Source: Nesterenkonia lacusekhoensis
Lineage (GTDB): Bacteria > Actinomycetota > Actinomycetes > Actinomycetales > Micrococcaceae
Reading direction: 5' to 3'
DNA length: 64,000 bases
NCBI RefSeq assembly: GCF_017876395.1
Contig: NZ_JAGINX010000001.1
Coordinates: 930,001-994,000 of the forward strand
Shown in pieces: positions 8,774 through 17,168 of this stretch. The number at the start of each line of letters is the position of its first letter. Position 1 is the first letter of the stretch. Below the pieces are notes generated by a model. The model was given only the letters and a program-made list of their open reading frames with translations. It had not been told where the DNA came from and made no database searches. The position numbers and the translations under genes were made by a program.

Positions 8774-9550
8774 TCAGACGAGCTGGCGCAACAGCTGGTC
8801 GAAGGACTTCGCCAGATCGCGGGCCTGGTCGCCGGGCCAGTGGTGGATGGGGTAGGCCGCCCCCTGGATCTGCTGCCAGTAGGCGTTCTCCTCCAGCACC
8901 GGCAGCATCAGCTTGTCCTTGTAGAGCCGCTCCATCTCCAGCAGGCGGTACTCGTGTTCGGCCGAATCGGCGCGGGCGCGGTTGACCACCACGCCTGCCT
9001 GGGTCAGCTGCGGGGCGTATTCGTTGGAGAACATCCGGATCGCACGCATCGTACGTTCGGTTCCGGCCACAGAGAACAGGCTCGGCTCGGCCACCAGCAG
9101 CACCTGGGTCGATGCAGCCCACGCGATGCGGGTCAGTCCGGCCAGAGAGGGCGGGCAGTCCACCAGGACCAGGTCGTAGCCGCTGACGCCGTCGAGCAGA
9201 GTGCGCAGGCGGCGCATGTCGCGGGGGCGGATGTCTGGGCGATCGAAGGTCGCCGAGAGCGCAGAGCCGGGGATCACGTCCAGAACGGCTTCGGCGCGCT
9301 CCTCCTCGGAGAGGAAGTCCACCCAGCCGGAGCGGACGGTGTGCTGGTTGACCTCGGCCTTCTTGGCATCGCGCAGCAGCTGACCGGCCTCGGTGCCGGC
9401 GCCGCGGGAGACGGCCAGGCCCGTAGTGGAATCAGCATGTGGGTCGAGGTCGATGACAAGAGTCCTGACGCCGCGCTGGAGGGCGGCTGACGCCAGGCCC
9501 ATGGTGACCGAGGTCTTCCCGACCCCGCCTTTCAAGCTGGACACGCTCAT
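8774..9550 (-). CDS. ParA-family ATPase (orphan)
   Basis: A deviant-Walker ATPase of the ParA/MinD superfamily, 258 residues from the ATG at 9550. Motifs are KGGVGKTS (Walker A with the signature Lys), VIDLDPHADST (Walker A') and LVLVDCPPS (Walker B). No parB gene or parS-like site is adjacent, so this is an orphan ParA, of the kind that positions cell-pole or division complexes in other actinobacteria. The GTG at 9559 is too close to the GGAGGG, so 9550 is preferred. Confidence 0.85.
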   Translation of the reverse strand: MSVSSLKGGVGKTSVTMGLASAALQRGVRTLVIDLDPHADSTTGLAVSRGAGTEAGQLLRDAKKAEVNQHTVRSGWVDFLSEEERAEAVLDVIPGSALSATFDRPDIRPRDMRRLRTLLDGVSGYDLVLVDCPPSLAGLTRIAWAASTQVLLVAEPSLFSVAGTERTMRAIRMFSNEYAPQLTQAGVVVNRARADSAEHEYRLLEMERLYKDKLMLPVLEENAYWQQIQGAAYPIHHWPGDQARDLAKSFDQLLRQLV

Positions 9551-9577
9551 GATCTGCACCCCTCCATCATAGGGATA

Positions 9578-9615
9578 GATCGGGCCCCCGTGGCGATCAC
9601 CACGGGGGCCCGATC
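9578..9615 (-). terminator. Stem-loop downstream of the monooxygenase gene
   Basis: Perfect 16-nt arms (9578-9593 and 9600-9615) enclose a 6-nt loop. It follows the minus-strand monooxygenase gene and precedes the parA Shine-Dalgarno, so it probably separates the two transcripts. Confidence 0.75.
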
Positions 9616-9647
9616 AGATCGGCGCAGGTCTTTGCGATGCAGGCGGG

Positions 9648-9977
9648 TCAGGAGACCTTCATCTCGCCCATCTCACCCCAGTCGTCGCCCTCGATCTGGC
9701 GGGAGATGATCTTCGGGGTGGAGGCCAGGGCGTCGAACATCGGGCCCTCTTCGCTGGTGGCCTTCTTGAAGTGCTCCGAGTTCACGTGCGGCTCGGCGCC
9801 GTCGTCGTCGAAGGCCTCCAGCAGCACGTACTCGTTGGGATCCTCCAGGCTGCGGGACCACTCGAAGAACTTGTTCTTGGGCTCCTTGCGGGTCTCTTCG
9901 GTGAACTCGCGGGTGAGCTCGGGCCACTGATCGGCGAACTCTGGCTTCACTTGGAACTTCACGACGATGAAGATCAT
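9648..9977 (-). CDS. Antibiotic biosynthesis monooxygenase (ABM) / putative quinol monooxygenase
   Basis: A 109-residue dimeric alpha-beta barrel protein. The start MIFIVVKFQVKPEFADQW, the central FFEWSRSLEDPNEYVLLEAF and the HFKKA segment near residue 70 are typical of YgiN-like ABM proteins. Substrates in this family range from quinols to heme, so no specific reaction is claimed. It is divergent from pyc and shares a promoter region with paired dyads. Confidence 0.75.
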   Translation of the reverse strand: MIFIVVKFQVKPEFADQWPELTREFTEETRKEPKNKFFEWSRSLEDPNEYVLLEAFDDDGAEPHVNSEHFKKATSEEGPMFDALASTPKIISRQIEGDDWGEMGEMKVS

Positions 9978-10050
9978 GGTCTCTCCTCGATGCAGGGGTG
10001 GGACTTTCCTGTGGTCCCAACACTAATCAGGACCTGATCTTCCCGCACCC

Positions 10051-10093
10051 ACTGTGGAACGCGCCACAGTCATGTGGCGTAGCACATACCACA
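10051..10093. promoter_or_regulatory. Paired TGTGG/CCACA dyads in the pyc promoter region
   Basis: ACTGTGG-6 nt-CCACAGT is a perfect 7-bp inverted repeat (10051-10070). A second TGTGG-11 nt-CCACA follows at 10073-10093. The two dyads lie 80-125 bp upstream of pyc and 75-115 bp upstream of the divergent ABM gene, suggesting an operator cluster. Confidence 0.45.
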
Positions 10094-10175
10094 GCGGTCT
10101 TCGGCGCGGTATCGTCATCTCCGGCAGGTCACAAAGGCGTGGTCTGCTTCTCACGTTTGGCAGAGAGGAACATGA

Positions 10176-13100
10176 ATGTTCTCCAAGATTCTGGTCGCCA
10201 ACCGCGGCGAGATCGCGATCCGAGCGCTGCGGGCCGGCGTCGAGCTCGGCGCCCGCACTGTGGCCGTATACCCCCACGAGGACCGCAACTCCTTCCACCG
10301 TCAGAAGGCCGATGAGGCCTACCGCATCGGCCAGGAGGGCCATCCCGTCCGGGCCTACCTCGATGTCGAGGAGATCATCCGGGTGGCCAAGGACGCCGAG
10401 GTGGATGCCATCTACCCCGGCTACGGCTTCCTCTCGGAGAATCCGGAGCTGGCGCGCGCAGCCGAACAGGCAGGGATCACCTTCGTCGGGCCCCCGGCCG
10501 ATGTCCTGGAGTCCACCGGGGACAAGATCCGTGCGCTGCGTGCCGCCAAGCAGGCCGGCATTCCGGTGCTGGAGAGCTCCGACCCCTCAGATGATCCTGA
10601 GCAGCTGATCGCCGAGGCCGACCGCATCGGCTTCCCCATCTTCGTCAAGGCAGTCGCCGGCGGCGGAGGCCGCGGCATGCGCCGGGTGGAGCACAGGGAG
10701 GACCTGCCGGAGGCGCTGCGGGCCGCCATGAACGAGGCCCAGACGGCCTTCGGCAACGCCACCGTCTTCCTGGAGCAGGCAGTGGTCCGTCCGCGCCACG
10801 TCGAGGTCCAGATCCTCGCCGATGGGGAGGGCGACGTCGTCCACCTCTTCGAGCGTGACTGCTCCCTGCAGCGCCGCCACCAGAAGGTGGTGGAGATCGC
10901 CCCGGCGCCTCATCTGGACGAAGAGGTCCGGCAGGCGCTGTACCGGGATGCGGTGGCCTTCGCCAAGGCCATGGGCTACCGCAATGCCGGCACGGTCGAG
11001 TTCCTGCTGGACACCGCCGGCGAGCGGGCGGGCCAGCACGTGTTCATCGAGATGAACCCGCGCATCCAGGTCGAACACACAGTGACCGAGGAGATCACCG
11101 ACATCGACCTGGTCTCCTCTCAGCTGCGCATCGCCGCCGGCGAGACCCTGGAGGACCTGGGGATCCGGCAGGAAGAGCTGCACGTGCGCGGCTCGGCCAT
11201 GCAGTGCCGGATCACCACTGAGGACCCGGCCAATGACTTCCGTCCCGACGTCGGCACGGTCTCGGCCTACCGATCGGCCGGCGGCTCCGGCATCCGGCTC
11301 GACGGCGGCACCGTCTACGCCGGGGCGGAGATCAGTCCGCACTTCGACTCCATGCTGGTGAAGCTGACCTGCCGCGGCCGCGACTATCTGACCGCGGTCC
11401 GCCGGGCTCGCCGCGCTCTGGCCGAGTTCCGGATCCGCGGGGTGGCCACCAACATCCCCTTCCTGATGAACGTGCTGGATGAGCCGGAGTTCCTCGCCGG
11501 GGATGTGGCCACCGACTTCATCGATCGGCACCCGGAGCTGACCCAGGTCAACCGTTCACAGAACCGCGGGTCCAAGGCGCTGCAGTACCTGGCCCACGTC
11601 ACGGTCAATCAGCCCCACGGCCCCCGGATCCACGGCATCGACCCGAGGGACAAGCTGCCCCGCTTCCCCGGCGACAAATACGAGGAGCCCGACCGCAGCC
11701 CCTTCGACGGCCCCTCCAAACACCCCAAGCCCGAGGGTTGGCGTCAGGTTCTCCAGGCCGAAGGGCCGGAGGGCTTCGCGCAGCGTCTGAGGCAGCAGCA
11801 GGCACTGGCGGTCACCGACACCACCTTCCGGGATGCCCACCAGTCGCTGCTGGCGACCCGCGTGCGCACCCGTGACCTGCTGGCCGCAGCCCCAGCGGTG
11901 GCGCATGTGACCCCCGGGCTGCTCTCGGTGGAGGCCTGGGGAGGTGCCACCTACGACGTGGCCCTGCGCTTCCTCTCCGAGGACCCGTGGCAGCGTCTGG
12001 CCCTGCTGCGTGCCGAGCTGCCCAACATCCCGATCCAGATGCTGCTGCGCGGTCGCAACACCGTGGGCTACACGCCCTACCCGTTGGAGGTCACCGACGC
12101 CTTCGTCGCCGAGGCCGCCGCCACCGGAGTGGACATCTTCCGGATCTTCGACGCTCTCAACGACGTCGACCAGATCATCCCCGCCATCGAGGCGGTCAGG
12201 AAGACCGGAACCGCGGTGGCAGAGGCCGCACTGTGCTACACCGGCGACCTCTCGGACCCCCAGGAGAGCCTCTACACCCTGGACTACTACCTGGACCTGG
12301 CCCAGCGGATGGTCGACGCCGGCGCCCACATCCTGGCCATCAAGGACATGGCCGGGCTCCTGCGTCCGGCTGCGGCCACGACTCTGGTCACCGCTCTGCG
12401 CGAACGGTTCGAGGTGCCGGTGCATCTGCACACCCACGACACCGCCGGGGGACAGCTGGCCACTCTGCTGGCCGCGGCCGAGGCAGGAGTCGACGCCGTC
12501 GACGTCGCCACCGCCTCCATGGCCGCCACCACCTCCCAGCCGCCGGCCTCAGCTCTGGTGGCCGCGCTGGAGCACACAGAGCGCGACACCGGTCTGGGCC
12601 TGGATGCCGTGGCCTCCATGGAGCCCTACTGGGAAGCGGTGCGGGCGATCTACCGGCCCTTCGAATCCGGTCTGCCCAGCCCCACCGGCCGGGTCTACCG
12701 CCACGAGATCCCCGGCGGCCAGCTCTCCAACCTGCGGCAACAGGCCATGGCGCTGGGCCTGGGGGAGCGGTTCGAAGACATCGAGGACATGTACCACGCC
12801 GCAGACACCATGCTCGGACGCCTGGTCAAAGTCACCCCCTCCTCCAAAGTGGTGGGAGACCTCGCGCTGCAGCTGGTCGGCATGGGAGTGGACCCGGCGG
12901 AGTTCGAGCAGAACCCGCAGGACTTCGATCTGCCCGACTCGGTCATCCAGTTCCTCGCCGGACAGCTCGGAGACCCGCCCGGCGGCTGGCCCGAGCCCTT
13001 CCGCAGCAGGGCCTTGGAGGGCCGCACGGTCAAGCCGGTGGACGAACACCTCGACGCCGAAGACGCCGCCGCGCTCGCAGAACCGGGCCCCACCCGGCGA

Positions 13101-13619
13101 GCCACGCTGAACCGTCTGCTCTTCCCGGGGCCCACACGGGACTACGAGGCCGATAAGGAGCGCTACGGCGACATCATCGTCCTGCACACCCGGGACTTCC
13201 TCTACGGCATGACACCCGGGGAGGAGCACGTCATCTCCCTGGGGACCGGAGTGCGTCTGCTGGTGACCCTGCAGACCATCTCGGAGCCCGACGAGAAGGG
13301 GATGCGCGCGGTCATCTGCACCCTGAACGGCCAGCAGCGTCAGGTCATGGTCCGTGACGAGAGCGTCGAGGCCGTGGTGCGCTCGGCCGAGAAGGCCGAC
13401 CCCAGCTGTGAAGGCCATGTGGCCGCGCCCTTCGCCGGGGCCGTCACCCTCACCGTGGAGGAGGGTCAGACGGTCGAGGCCGGGCAGACGATCGCCACGA
13501 TCGAGGCCATGAAGATGGAGGCCGGGATCACCACTGCCGTCGGCGGAACGGTGAGCCGCGCGGTCATCGACGGGGTCCAGCAGGTCGACGGCGGAGATCT
13601 CCTCGTGGTGATCGGATGA
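10176..13619 (+). CDS. pyc: Pyruvate carboxylase
   Basis: This biotin enzyme carboxylates pyruvate to oxaloacetate and refills the TCA cycle. The 1147 residues hold, in order, biotin carboxylase (about 1-450; KAVAGGGGRGMR, EMNPRIQVEHTVTE), the carboxyltransferase (about 535-810; DTTFRDAHQSLLATRVRT, with the Lys of ILAIKDMAGLL), the PYC-type allosteric region, and the C-terminal biotinyl domain with EAMKMEAG near residue 1113. It is full length for the single-chain enzyme. An overlapping ATG at 10172 is out of frame. The start has AGAGGAAC upstream. Confidence 0.97.
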   Translation: MFSKILVANRGEIAIRALRAGVELGARTVAVYPHEDRNSFHRQKADEAYRIGQEGHPVRAYLDVEEIIRVAKDAEVDAIYPGYGFLSENPELARAAEQAGITFVGPPADVLESTGDKIRALRAAKQAGIPVLESSDPSDDPEQLIAEADRIGFPIFVKAVAGGGGRGMRRVEHREDLPEALRAAMNEAQTAFGNATVFLEQAVVRPRHVEVQILADGEGDVVHLFERDCSLQRRHQKVVEIAPAPHLDEEVRQALYRDAVAFAKAMGYRNAGTVEFLLDTAGERAGQHVFIEMNPRIQVEHTVTEEITDIDLVSSQLRIAAGETLEDLGIRQEELHVRGSAMQCRITTEDPANDFRPDVGTVSAYRSAGGSGIRLDGGTVYAGAEISPHFDSMLVKLTCRGRDYLTAVRRARRALAEFRIRGVATNIPFLMNVLDEPEFLAGDVATDFIDRHPELTQVNRSQNRGSKALQYLAHVTVNQPHGPRIHGIDPRDKLPRFPGDKYEEPDRSPFDGPSKHPKPEGWRQVLQAEGPEGFAQRLRQQQALAVTDTTFRDAHQSLLATRVRTRDLLAAAPAVAHVTPGLLSVEAWGGATYDVALRFLSEDPWQRLALLRAELPNIPIQMLLRGRNTVGYTPYPLEVTDAFVAEAAATGVDIFRIFDALNDVDQIIPAIEAVRKTGTAVAEAALCYTGDLSDPQESLYTLDYYLDLAQRMVDAGAHILAIKDMAGLLRPAAATTLVTALRERFEVPVHLHTHDTAGGQLATLLAAAEAGVDAVDVATASMAATTSQPPASALVAALEHTERDTGLGLDAVASMEPYWEAVRAIYRPFESGLPSPTGRVYRHEIPGGQLSNLRQQAMALGLGERFEDIEDMYHAADTMLGRLVKVTPSSKVVGDLALQLVGMGVDPAEFEQNPQDFDLPDSVIQFLAGQLGDPPGGWPEPFRSRALEGRTVKPVDEHLDAEDAAALAEPGPTRRATLNRLLFPGPTRDYEADKERYGDIIVLHTRDFLYGMTPGEEHVISLGTGVRLLVTLQTISEPDEKGMRAVICTLNGQQRQVMVRDESVEAVVRSAEKADPSCEGHVAAPFAGAVTLTVEEGQTVEAGQTIATIEAMKMEAGITTAVGGTVSRAVIDGVQQVDGGDLLVVIG

Positions 13620-13643
13620 GCTCTGCGGTGGTTGAATAGGGGC

Positions 13644-15137
13644 ATGTCCACACCAGTCACCGCAGATCTCGGAATCATCGGCTCCGGCTCCGGCAACTCA
13701 CTGATCACTCCCTTCTGGGAGGACAAGCGCGTGGTCCTCGCTGATAAGGGCACCGGCTCCACCGGTGCCTTCGGCGGCACGTGCCTGAACGTCGGATGCA
13801 TCCCCACCAAGATGTTCGTCCGTCCCTCCGCCCTGGCCCGCGGGCCCGAGGAGGCGGCCAAAGTCGATGTGGGCCTGAAGCTCCACAGCGTCGACTGGCC
13901 GACGATGCGAGATCGGATCTTCTCGCGGGTGGACGCCATCTCGGAGGGAGGCCGCAGCTACCGGGACGTGGAACTGGAGAACGTGGAGCTGCTCTCACAG
14001 AAGGTGACCCTGGCTCCCGACCTGCTCAGCCGGCGTCGGGAGTCAGGGCGCTTCGCCTTCACCGCCGAGGACGGCACCTCTGCCGAGACTGAGCAGCTGG
14101 TGATCGCCGCCGGCTCCCGACCGGTGAAGCCGCAGGTGCCCGGCGTGGACCTGCCGCAGGTGCACACCTCGGACTCGATCATGCGGATCGAGGACCTGCC
14201 GCAGCGGGTGCTGATCCTGGGCGGCGGATATATCGCCTGCGAGTTCGCCGGCATCTTCTCCGGACTGGGCAGCGAGGTCATCCAGGTCAACCGCAGCCTG
14301 GGCCTGATGTCTGTGCTGGACGAGGACATCCAGAAGGCCTACTCCGCCGAGGCTGAGAAGAACTGGACCGTGCTCTACCAGCGGACCCTGGGCGCCGTCG
14401 TCGAACGTCAGGAGGGAGGGGTCGGCGAGCACCCCGGGGTGACCGCCCAGCTGGTCACCTCCGACGGGCGCGAAGAGGACTACGACGTCGACCTGGTCCT
14501 GGTGGCCATCGGCCGCCGCCCCAACACGGACCTGGTCGGCGCCGAAGAGGCCGGTCTGGACCTGGAGTCCGACGGGCGCCTGGTCGTGGACGACTACCAG
14601 CGGGTCCTCGCCCAGGGGGAGCCGGTCGAGGGCCTCTACGCGCTGGGGGACATCTCCTCCGAGGCGCAGCTGAAGCACGTGGCCAACCACGAGGCTCGAG
14701 TGGTCGCCCACAACCTGGAGAACCCGCAGCGCCTGCGGACCTCCCGGCACCAGGCCGTCCCCTCGGCGATCTTCTCCTACCCTGAGATGGCCCAGGTGGG
14801 TCTGACCGAGGCCCAGGCCAGCGAGAGGATCGGCGGGCAGAACATCACCACCAAGGTCCAGAACTACGGCGACACCGCCTACGGCTGGGCCATGGAGGAC
14901 AGCTACGGGATCTTCAAGATCATCGCCGACCGGCGCGACGGCACCATCCTGGGCGCCCACGCCATGGGCTACCAGTCCTCCAACCTGATCCAGCCGATCG
15001 TCCAAGCCATGAGCTTCGGCCAGGATGCCCACACGGTGGCCCGCGGGCAGTTCTGGATCCACCCGGCGCTCATGGAGGTCGTGGAGAACGCGCTGCTCGG
15101 CCTGGAGGTCCCCATTCCGGAGGACGCACCGCTGTGA
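13644..15137 (+). CDS. mtr: Mycothione reductase
   Basis: A flavoprotein disulfide reductase that uses NADPH to reduce mycothione (mycothiol disulfide), keeping the actinobacterial thiol pool reduced. The redox-active Cys pair is in GGTCLNVGCIPTKM (about residues 46-51), the NAD(P) motif is GGGYIACEFAG, and the C-terminal dimer/active-site His is in WIHPALMEVVE. The choice over other members of the class rests on overall resemblance and on the mycothiol-linked neighbour at 15241. The ATG at 13644 is preferred over an upstream in-frame TTG at 13632. Confidence 0.88.
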   Translation: MSTPVTADLGIIGSGSGNSLITPFWEDKRVVLADKGTGSTGAFGGTCLNVGCIPTKMFVRPSALARGPEEAAKVDVGLKLHSVDWPTMRDRIFSRVDAISEGGRSYRDVELENVELLSQKVTLAPDLLSRRRESGRFAFTAEDGTSAETEQLVIAAGSRPVKPQVPGVDLPQVHTSDSIMRIEDLPQRVLILGGGYIACEFAGIFSGLGSEVIQVNRSLGLMSVLDEDIQKAYSAEAEKNWTVLYQRTLGAVVERQEGGVGEHPGVTAQLVTSDGREEDYDVDLVLVAIGRRPNTDLVGAEEAGLDLESDGRLVVDDYQRVLAQGEPVEGLYALGDISSEAQLKHVANHEARVVAHNLENPQRLRTSRHQAVPSAIFSYPEMAQVGLTEAQASERIGGQNITTKVQNYGDTAYGWAMEDSYGIFKIIADRRDGTILGAHAMGYQSSNLIQPIVQAMSFGQDAHTVARGQFWIHPALMEVVENALLGLEVPIPEDAPL

Positions 15138-15240
15138 GCCGAGACCTTCTCGCCGCTGGAAGGAAGTCCGCTGAAGGAATGTCTGCCCCGGGCGGGCAGT
15201 TGCGATGACTGGAACCGATCCCCTTGAAAGGAGCCTGACG

Positions 15241-15843
15241 ATGGCTGAGCGTGTTGATTTCTGGTTCGACCCCCTGTGCCCCTTCGCCTGGGTGACCTCC
15301 CGCTGGATCCTCGAAGTGGAGAAGATCCGCGACATCGAGGTCCACTGGAACGTCATGAGCCTGGGCGTGCTCAACGAGGACAAGAACCCCTCGCCGGAGG
15401 AGGACCCGGAGCAGCGCTCGCGGTGGATCCCCTCCCGCGCGGCCACCGCGGTGAAGCTGAAGTACGGCCAGGAGAAGGTCGGCGAGTTCTACACCGCCGT
15501 GGGCACCGAGATCCACAACAACGGCAACAAGGAGTTCGAGTCCGCCACGCTGAACGCGCTGCGACAGCTGGACCTGGACGAGGAGCTCATCTACGAGGCC
15601 AAGTCGGACGCCAACGACGACGCCATGCGCGCCTCCCATGAGGAGGGCATCTCCCTGGTGGGTCAGGACGTGGGAACCCCGGTGGTGGCCTTCCGCGGCA
15701 CCGCCTTCTTCGGCCCGGTGATCACCCGGATCCCCACCGGCGAGGAGGCGGGCCAGATCTTCGACGGCGCCGTCGCCCTGGCCAGCTACCCGTACTTCTT
15801 CGAACTGAAGCGCTCCCGCACCGAGTTCCCCCAGTTCGACTGA
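15241..15843 (+). CDS. DsbA-fold mycothiol-dependent nitroreductase-like protein (Rv2466c family)
   Basis: A 200-residue thioredoxin/DsbA-like oxidoreductase without a signal peptide, so cytoplasmic. The family signature starts at the N-terminus with VDFWFDPLCPFAWVTSRWI. Rv2466c, as I recall it, has a CPWC active site and reduces nitro compounds with mycothiol. Here the motif is CPFA, keeping only the first Cys (residue 13), consistent with a monothiol mechanism. It lies about 100 bp after mycothione reductase in the same direction. AAGGAG precedes the ATG at 15241. Confidence 0.8.
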   Translation: MAERVDFWFDPLCPFAWVTSRWILEVEKIRDIEVHWNVMSLGVLNEDKNPSPEEDPEQRSRWIPSRAATAVKLKYGQEKVGEFYTAVGTEIHNNGNKEFESATLNALRQLDLDEELIYEAKSDANDDAMRASHEEGISLVGQDVGTPVVAFRGTAFFGPVITRIPTGEEAGQIFDGAVALASYPYFFELKRSRTEFPQFD

Positions 15844-15901
15844 TCTGGGGTTGTGGCGACGGACTCGGCGGAGGGGGCGCAGCAGCCGGCGTCGGGCGTC
15901 G

Positions 15902-15954
15902 ATTGGCACGTCTGAGTGGGGTCGGGTGCGTTCTGACGACTCAACCGTGCCAAT
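15902..15954. repeat. Inverted repeat 1 of the 15.9-16.3 kb intergenic region
   Basis: Arms at 15902-15917 and 15939-15954 are 16 nt long, with two mismatches and an outer 9-nt perfect core ATTGGCACG/CGTGCCAAT. The loop is 21 nt. Confidence 0.65.
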
Positions 15955-15997
15955 GGATGGTGTTGGGATCAGGGCCTCCGGGCGGGGCCCGCGCCAA

Positions 15998-16062
15998 GTG
16001 TGATCAGATAAGGCCGTTATATCGCCCGATTCGGCGCTGATGACGCGCGTATCTGATCACAC
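15998..16062. repeat. Inverted repeat 2, arms GTGTGATCAGATA
   Basis: Perfect 13-nt arms (15998-16010 and 16050-16062) are separated by 39 nt. Each arm contains the palindrome TGATCA. GGGCCC sits just outside both arms (15985-15990 and 16066-16071), which makes the symmetry larger than the arms alone. Confidence 0.75.
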
Positions 16063-16160
16063 CTCGGGCCCTTCAGCCTGTCGGGCGTCGGAGGAGAAAG
16101 CCCACGCCCAAGACCTCTGAGCCTTACCCCCTCGACGGCTGACACGTCCTGACGAGCAGA

Positions 16161-16265
16161 GAGCGGCCGCTGACTCTCAAGGATTCCTTGTCGAACGGAG
16201 GGTTTCGCGACACGCGGCAGCGTGGCGCACTCCGTGAGCTGAGGAAGGAGAGTCAGCGGCCGCTC
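16161..16265. repeat. Inverted repeat 3, 18-nt perfect arms
   Basis: Perfect arms at 16161-16178 and 16248-16265 (GAGCGGCCGCTGACTCTC and its complement) enclose 69 nt. The loop starts with a smaller palindrome AAGGATTCCTT and contains a CGGAG/CTCCG pair. The right arm ends 15 bp from the SDR stop, so it could also act as its terminator. Confidence 0.75.
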
Positions 16266-16280
16266 GACCTCAGTAGGGCG

Positions 16281-17045
16281 TCAGCCCTTGCGGATCACTT
16301 TGTGCTGCGCCGCCTGAGCGACGGGACGTACGACGATCTGGTCCAGGTTGATGTGGTGCGGCAGGCTCACCGAGTGGGCGATGACCTCGGCGACGTCCTC
16401 GGCGGTCAGGGGCTTGTCCACTCCGGCGTAGACGGCCTCGGCGGCGGCTGCGTCCCCGCGCAGGCGCTTGGCGGAGAACTCTTCGGTGTGGACCATCCCG
16501 GGGAGGACTTCGATGACCCGGATGTTGTGCTCGGCCTCTTCGAGGCGCAGCGCTCCGGTCATGCCGTGTTCGCCGAACTTGGCGGCGTTGTAGCCGCCCC
16601 CTCCCTCGTAGGAGACGATGCCGGCGGTGGAGGTGAGGTTCAGGACGGTGCCCTCTCCGTGTTCGCGCAGCATCGGCAGGAAGGCCTGGGTGATGTTGAG
16701 GGTGCCCAGGACGTTGACCTCGAACATCCAGCGCCAGTCGTCGACGCTGCCCTCACCGACGGTCTCCACGCCGAGTGCGCCGCCAGCGTTGTTGACCAGA
16801 GTGTCGATCCCGCCGGCCTCGGCGACCTGCGCATAGGCCTGCCGGACGGCGTCGGGGTCGGTGATGTCGCAGACGATCGGGATGATGCCCTCCTGCTCGG
16901 CCAGGTGCTCGAGCTTCTCAGCGCGGCGGGCCAGCGCGAAGACCTGCCAGCCATCGGTGCTGAGCCGGTGTGCGGTGGCGGCGCCGATGCCGGAGGAGGC
17001 GCCGGTGACGAGGGCGGATCGGGGTGAACTCTCGCTGGTGAACAT
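16281..17045 (-). CDS. SDR-family NAD(P)-dependent oxidoreductase
   Basis: A classical short-chain dehydrogenase of 254 residues from the ATG at 17045. It has the cofactor motif TGASSGIGAAT near residue 15, NNAGG near residue 88, the catalytic Ser in NLTSTAGI and the YxxxK in YNAAKFG. The YdfG-like class commonly acts on hydroxy acids or small alcohols, but the substrate is not predictable. A GTG at 17054 would add three residues. It is convergent with the nitroreductase gene and divergent from valS. Confidence 0.88.
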   Translation of the reverse strand: MFTSESSPRSALVTGASSGIGAATAHRLSTDGWQVFALARRAEKLEHLAEQEGIIPIVCDITDPDAVRQAYAQVAEAGGIDTLVNNAGGALGVETVGEGSVDDWRWMFEVNVLGTLNITQAFLPMLREHGEGTVLNLTSTAGIVSYEGGGGYNAAKFGEHGMTGALRLEEAEHNIRVIEVLPGMVHTEEFSAKRLRGDAAAAEAVYAGVDKPLTAEDVAEVIAHSVSLPHHINLDQIVVRPVAQAAQHKVIRKG

Positions 17046-17168
17046 GATTCCCACGGTAGTGTCAGGCGCGCAGGGTCACCATGGGCGACCGCAATCTGAG
17101 ATGACAGGCTGAGACCACTCCGCGTCCTCAGGGGCGCTGGGCGTGCGGCGGCGGTCCAGCATGAAACA

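Larger units (their letters stand above)
15844..16280. other. Convergent intergenic region with three long inverted repeats
   Basis: These 437 bp between two convergent genes carry no convincing reading frame. They contain three unrelated inverted repeats with large loops, listed separately. This is more structure than two terminators need. Confidence 0.7.

Noticed and set aside
10587-13418. Long minus-strand frames over pyc
   Set aside because: They arise from the strong third-position GC bias of pyc, and pyc is unambiguous.
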